DNA from: Bordetella genomosp. 13
GTDB lineage: Bacteria > Pseudomonadota > Gammaproteobacteria > Burkholderiales > Burkholderiaceae_B
DNA length: 64,000 nucleotides
Reading direction: 5' to 3'
NCBI RefSeq assembly: GCF_007679965.1
Contig: NZ_VEHL01000009.1
Span: forward strand, 1-64,000
Part shown: piece by piece, positions 60,563 to 64,000 of the stretch
Numbering within the stretch: the stretch's first letter is position 1
Layout of the letters: each line of letters opens with the position of its first letter
Notes under the pieces: generated by a model
The model's database searches: none
What the model was told of the DNA's origin: nothing
What the model saw: only the letters and a program-made list of their open reading frames with translations
Made by a program: the position numbers and the translations under genes

Positions 60563-61216
60563 ATGGCATGGTCCCGCGATGAAATGGCGGCGCGCGCCGC
60601 GCAAGAACTGAAAGACGGTTTCTACGTGAACCTGGGCATCGGCCTGCCCACCCTGGTGGCCAACCACGTGCCCAAGGGCATCGAGGTCTGGCTGCAGTCC
60701 GAGAACGGGCTGCTGGGCATCGGCCCGTTCCCCACCGACGCCGAAGTCGATCCCGACCTGATCAACGCCGGCAAGCAGACCGTCACCACGCTGCCTGGCT
60801 CGTCCATCTTCTCGTCGGCCGACTCGTTCGGCATGATCCGCGGCGGCAAGATCAACCTGGCCATCCTGGGCGCCATGCAGGTGTCCGAGAAGGGCGACCT
60901 GGCCAACTGGATGATCCCCGGCAAGATGGTCAAGGGCATGGGCGGCGCCATGGACCTGGTGGCCGGCGTCAAGCGCGTGGTCGTGCTGATGGAACACGTG
61001 GCCAAGAAGAAGGACGGCACCGAGGACATCAAGCTGCTGGCCGAGTGCAACCTGCCGCTGACCGGCGTGGGCGTGGTCGACCTCATCATCACCGACCTGG
61101 GCGTGATGGAAGTCACCGAGGACGGCCTGAAGCTGCTGGAAACGGCGCCGGGCGTCACGGTCGACGAAATCAAGTCCAAGACGCACGCCAAGCTGGACGT
61201 GTCGCTGGTGGCCTGA
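60563..61216 (+). CDS. scoB: 3-oxoacid CoA-transferase subunit B (217 aa)
   Basis: Beta subunit with the catalytic glutamate E47 in LQSENGLLGIGP and the downstream PGKMVKGMGGAMDLVAG block. With ScoA it activates acetoacetate using succinyl-CoA. GAGGAGAC precedes the ATG. A strong terminator follows. Confidence 0.96.
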   Translation: MAWSRDEMAARAAQELKDGFYVNLGIGLPTLVANHVPKGIEVWLQSENGLLGIGPFPTDAEVDPDLINAGKQTVTTLPGSSIFSSADSFGMIRGGKINLAILGAMQVSEKGDLANWMIPGKMVKGMGGAMDLVAGVKRVVVLMEHVAKKKDGTEDIKLLAECNLPLTGVGVVDLIITDLGVMEVTEDGLKLLETAPGVTVDEIKSKTHAKLDVSLVA

Positions 61217-61221
61217 CGCGA

Positions 61222-61256
61222 AAATGGCGGATGGGCCGGCCGGCCCACCCGCCATC
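61222..61256. repeat. GC-rich hairpin after scoB
   Basis: ATGGCGG pairs with CCGCCAT, enclosing the palindrome TGGGCCGGCCGGCCCA. It has no T-tail; it precedes the terminator at 61268. Confidence 0.6.
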
Positions 61257-61267
61257 GTGATGTACCG

Positions 61268-61302
61268 AACGCCTTGCCCGGTCCTGCCGCGCAAGGCGTT
61301 TT
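61268..61302 (+). terminator. Rho-independent terminator after scoAB
   Basis: AACGCCTTGC (61268-61277) pairs with GCAAGGCGTT (61291-61300), then TTCA. Confidence 0.7.
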
Positions 61303-61344
61303 CACGTGAGGGGCCAATGGCGCGGCCGGATGCGAAGGCGCCAA

Positions 61345-61382
61345 TGAAAACGCCCTGTCCCGGGGATCCGGGGCAGGGCGTT
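61345..61382 (-). terminator. Terminator of the lipoprotein gene
   Basis: On the minus strand AACGCCCTG (61382-61374) pairs with CAGGGCGTT (61357-61349), followed by TTCATT. It lies 36 bp after the gene end. Confidence 0.7.
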
Positions 61383-61417
61383 GCGCATCGTCCCCGCCTG
61401 CGGGGGCGCGCCGGGGG

Positions 61418-62695
61418 TCAATTGCGGTGGCAGATGCCGGCGGGCAGGTCCGAGGATTCCCGGTTGAAACGGGACAGCAGCATGACGCTGGAGGACATCG
61501 GCAGCAGCACGCCCGACAGGCGGGGCTCGGGCGCTTCCGCTTCCTCGTCGTTGGGATCGGCAGCGGGCGTCGTCACCAGGGACACCAGGGCCTTGAACGG
61601 CACGTTTTCCTCCTCGCTGTTATAGATCTGGTCGTAGTACAGCGTTCCGGTCTGCTGGACGCTGGCGGTGTCGGTAAAGACCAGGTTCGTGGCGCTGATG
61701 CTCGCGGTGCCGGCCAATTCGCCCTTCTGGCTGCACGTCCACGAGCCGTCGAGTTCGGTGCCGGCCAGCGTGCGCTGGGTTACCAGGTACGCGACGCCGG
61801 CGGAGTCGTCGCCGAAGACGCCGCTCGCCGCCGCCAGGTCCAGCGTCAGCACGGGGCCGAAGTCGCCCGCCTGCACGCGCAGGATGCCGAAATCGATGGC
61901 CTCTTCTTCGTCCTCGTACTTGGCCCTCAGGTGATATTCGCCATCGGCCGCGTCGATGGCCAGCTTGCCGGTCAGGCCAGGGTAGGTGTCGTCGTCGAAC
62001 GGCGTGGTGCACAGGCCTTCCGCGTTGACGCTGTAGCTTTCCGGGCAGATGACCGCGCTGCCGTCGGCGCGCAGCATGACCGCGCCGGGCAGCAGCTGGT
62101 GGTACGTCTCTTCGGGTTCTTCGCCCGGCTGGGGTTCGGGCGGAATGTTATGCGCCGCGATCAGCATCGAATACGTGCCGGCGAGCACCGACACGTCGGC
62201 GGGCACGGTGTAGCTGGTGCCGGACACCGTCGCCGTCTTGCCGCCCAGGGCCATGGCGCCCGCGATGGTGCGCGTGCGTTCGTCGATCAGCAGGGTGAAG
62301 GCGCCGCTGGCGCCCGTGAGCGTGATGAACGATCCGTTGGTCGATTGGGTGAAGGTGCCGCTGGTGTCGGTCAGTCCGTAGACGGTGTGCAGCACCTTCA
62401 GCCCGTAGGCGCCGGTGCCCATGTCCAGCGTCAGGCGCCAGGTGTCGCCGATGTCGGCCACGACGTCGTAGACACGGACGTTGCCCGCATTGCCCGCAAT
62501 GGGCGCCAGGCCGAGACGGGCGGCCGTGTCCAGCGAGGCTTGCGTGACCGCGTCCACGGGAGGGGGGGGATTCTCGGGCGTGGTGGGCGTCTCGGGAGGC
62601 GGCGTCTGTTCGTCGTCGTCATCGCCGCCACCGCCGCCGCAGGCGGCCAGGAACAGCGGGAACAGCAGGGTTGCAGCCAGTTTCTTGTTCATCAT
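61418..62695 (-). CDS. Putative surface/periplasmic lipoprotein of unknown function (425 aa)
   Basis: The N-terminus MMNKKLAATLLFPLFLAACGGGGGDDDD has a lipobox (LAAC) and then a glycine/aspartate run and a Pro/Thr linker (to about residue 55), as in Alcaligenaceae lipoproteins anchored in the outer membrane. The rest is rich in Thr, Ser, Gly, Asp with segments such as GSFITLTGASGAFTLLIDE. Blocks RVQAGDFGPVLTLD and TLAGTELDGSWTCS recur in the paralogue at the window's right edge. Three cysteines near the middle and end (VICPESY, GLCTTPF, SWTCS) may pair. Start uncertain between 62692 and 62695. Confidence 0.8.
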   Translation of the reverse strand: MMNKKLAATLLFPLFLAACGGGGGDDDDEQTPPPETPTTPENPPPPVDAVTQASLDTAARLGLAPIAGNAGNVRVYDVVADIGDTWRLTLDMGTGAYGLKVLHTVYGLTDTSGTFTQSTNGSFITLTGASGAFTLLIDERTRTIAGAMALGGKTATVSGTSYTVPADVSVLAGTYSMLIAAHNIPPEPQPGEEPEETYHQLLPGAVMLRADGSAVICPESYSVNAEGLCTTPFDDDTYPGLTGKLAIDAADGEYHLRAKYEDEEEAIDFGILRVQAGDFGPVLTLDLAAASGVFGDDSAGVAYLVTQRTLAGTELDGSWTCSQKGELAGTASISATNLVFTDTASVQQTGTLYYDQIYNSEEENVPFKALVSLVTTPAADPNDEEAEAPEPRLSGVLLPMSSSVMLLSRFNRESSDLPAGICHRN

Positions 62696-62905
62696 TCGTA
62701 GGGTTCGACAAAGGATTATGGGACAGGCTTTTGTTTCCTGCTGCGGCGCGCGTGATTGCGGTCTTCGCAATACGCTATTTTTTTCGCAGGCTGCGGCGAG
62801 GGACGCGGCAGAATAGCGCCCAGAATCTTGCTGCCTGACAACCAAATGTTACCGCGTCTTGCTCCTGGACTGTCATGAAAAAGTAATGGAGCAAAAGGGC
62901 CGCCG
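62696..62905. other. Intergenic region between the acetyltransferase and the lipoprotein gene (210 bp)
   Basis: AT-richer than flanks, probably holding the lipoprotein promoter on the minus strand; I could not choose a clear -10/-35 pair. Confidence 0.4.
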
Positions 62906-63355
62906 CTACGCCTTCCGCATGCCGACATGCGCGATGCCGTCTTCCATATAAACGTCGGTGGCCGATACGAACCCATGGCCCGCATAGAACGCCTGCAGAC
63001 GGTGCTGCGCGCCCAGGTAGATGGGAGCTTCCGGCCATAGCCGCCGCACCGCCTGCAGCGCCTGGCGCATCAATTCGTGGCCCAGCCCGCGGCCGCGCGC
63101 CGCGGCGGCGGTGACCACGCGGCCGATCACGGCGTCGCCGTCATGGCCGGCGGGGTCCAGCAGCCGCGCCCCGGCGACCAGCGCGCCGTTCTCCCAGCCC
63201 ATCAGGTGCCAGGTGTCGCCGGCCAGGTCCTGGCCGTCCAGATCGAGGAAGACGCATTGCTGTTCCACCACGAAGACCTCGCTGCGCAGGCGCAGCAGGG
63301 CGTACAGCTCGGTCGTGGTGAGGTCGGCGTGGGGTTTGCAGGTCCAGGTGGGCAC
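62906..63355 (-). CDS. GNAT-family N-acetyltransferase, ElaA-like (149 aa)
   Basis: Acetyl-CoA-dependent transferase. The ElaA type is shown by TTELYALLRLRSEVFVVEQQCVFLDLDGQDLAGDTWHLMGW and the acetyl-CoA-binding GRVVTAAAARGRGLGHELMRQAL. The C-terminal YAGHGFVSATDVYMEDGIAHVGMRK is typical. Likely start is a GTG at 63355 (MPTWTCKPHADLTTTE), matching ElaA's length; no good Shine-Dalgarno is present. It lies between two paralogous lipoprotein genes on the same strand. Confidence 0.85.
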   Translation of the reverse strand: MPTWTCKPHADLTTTELYALLRLRSEVFVVEQQCVFLDLDGQDLAGDTWHLMGWENGALVAGARLLDPAGHDGDAVIGRVVTAAAARGRGLGHELMRQALQAVRRLWPEAPIYLGAQHRLQAFYAGHGFVSATDVYMEDGIAHVGMRKA

Positions 63356-63388
63356 GGCGTGAACGGTGTATGTGCCACGCAGGCATCG

Positions 63389-63415
63389 GGCGCCTGCTTC
63401 GATGAAGCAGGCGCC
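63389..63415 (-). terminator. Perfect hairpin after the partial lipoprotein gene
   Basis: GGCGCCTGCTTC (63389-63400), loop GAT, GAAGCAGGCGCC (63404-63415): a 12-bp perfect stem 11 bp beyond the stop at 63426. No T-run. Confidence 0.55.
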
Positions 63416-63425
63416 GCGCGCGGGA

Positions 63426-64000
63426 TCAGTTCCCGCTGATGTGGCAGGTCGACATCGTACCGGGATACCGGTAATCGGCCACCAGCAGCAGGCTGGCCGA
63501 CAGCGGCAGGAGGTACTCGGAATCGAACTCGGGTTCGGTGCCGTCGGTCGGCGTGGCCGTGAAGACGGCGCTGGCCAGGCCGGGCAGCGCCGTGGGGTCG
63601 TCATCGCGATAGGCGTGCTGGTTGTATTGCAATGTGGTGCGCCGGGTGGCGCCGTCCGCGTCGGTCCAGGCCAGCGCGGTGCCCGAGATGCTCAAGGTGC
63701 CGGTGGGCTTGCCGCTGCTGCTGCACGTCCAGGCGCCGTCCATTTCCGTGCCTTGCAGGGCCTGCTGCCTGACCAGGTAGGTCACGCCGGTGATCGGGAA
63801 GATGGCATCGCCCTCGCGCGGCACGTCCAGCGCCAGCACGGGGCCGCGGTCGCCGGCCTGGACGCGGATGGGGCCCAGGTCCAGGGTCTGCTCGTCGGAC
63901 TGGGTGACGACCGCGTGCAGCAGCCCGTCCGCCTGGTTCAGCGACACTTCTGCCGGGAAGGGCGGGTTCTCGTCCCCATCGGGATCCACGCAGCGTCCCT
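63426..64000 (-). CDS. Paralogous putative lipoprotein, 5' part outside the window
   Basis: The reading frame is open to the right edge (upstream codons read GRCVDPDGDENPP), so the N-terminus is missing. The visible 190 residues are a paralogue of the other lipoprotein: IRVQAGDRGPVLALD, TYLVRQQALQGTEMDGAWTCS, LLPLSASLLLVADYRYPG and a closing CHISGN. Function unknown; a surface or periplasmic role is inferred from the paralogue. Confidence 0.85.
   Translation of the reverse strand, partial: GRCVDPDGDENPPFPAEVSLNQADGLLHAVVTQSDEQTLDLGPIRVQAGDRGPVLALDVPREGDAIFPITGVTYLVRQQALQGTEMDGAWTCSSSGKPTGTLSISGTALAWTDADGATRRTTLQYNQHAYRDDDPTALPGLASAVFTATPTDGTEPEFDSEYLLPLSASLLLVADYRYPGTMSTCHISGN

Overview
The window is chromosomal DNA of a high-GC betaproteobacterium, most likely of the Alcaligenaceae (Bordetella/Achromobacter lineage). 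The evidence is the conserved housekeeping order (rne, rluC, yceD-rpmF-plsX-fabHDG-acpP-fabF, rpoE-rseA-rseB-mucD, lepA-lepB-rnc-era-recO), the protein sequences, and a catabolic second half rich in LysR/GntR regulators, ABC transporters and acyl-CoA enzymes. Names are assigned by recognising motifs and gene order, not by database search. I saw no rRNA, tRNA, CRISPR array, prophage or complete insertion sequence. The first ~78 bp look like the end of an IS3-family element whose body lies outside the window.

Region 1 (1-10.0 kb): rne on the minus strand with a long leader, divergent from rluC and a HAD phosphatase. Then msrP-msrQ (periplasmic methionine sulfoxide repair), and a minus-strand set of maf, an RsmI-like methylase and a lipoprotein amidase.

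Region 2 (9.9-26.4 kb): the ribosome/lipid/envelope core. A good sigma70-type promoter drives yceD-rpmF-plsX-fabH-fabD-fabG. acpP has its own promoter with a 10-bp direct repeat, and fabF follows. A small YgfX-like membrane protein is translationally coupled to rpoE, then rseA, rseB and mucD (sigma-E envelope stress). After a terminator come lepA, lepB, rnc, era and an unusually short recO.

Region 3 (26.4-31.4 kb): a Bax1-I family membrane protein, a proline-rich unknown, holC with an internal 15-bp minisatellite, and pepA. lptF is divergent from pepA and has no lptG beside it.

Region 4 (31.4-49.7 kb): accessory metabolism and regulation. A LysR regulator faces an orphan amino-acid-type binding protein and mmsA, with a textbook LysR operator between them. 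Then cysB, a Fur-box-controlled DUF2325 protein, an NlpC/P60 lipoprotein, and a tightly coupled prpE-GlcG-like-UMF1 transporter operon. Next is a minus-strand peptide ABC transporter (dppABCDF type) ending in an M20 peptidase, preceded by a GntR regulator.

Region 5 (49.8-61.2 kb): a class V aminotransferase and a beta-lactamase-fold hydrolase, probably controlled by the GntR protein. Then acs, an EamA exporter, a threonine aldolase, an NAD(P)-dependent epimerase, ETF-ubiquinone oxidoreductase, a hotdog thioesterase and the scoAB CoA-transferase.

Region 6 (61.4-64 kb): two paralogous low-complexity-linker lipoproteins, the second cut by the window edge, flank an ElaA-like acetyltransferase.

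Short tandem repeats of period 14-16 bp recur at six places (yceD leader, acpP promoter, inside holC, after lptF, inside the dppC-type gene, beside the ETF-QO gene). The holC and dppC repeats are variants of the same 15-mer.
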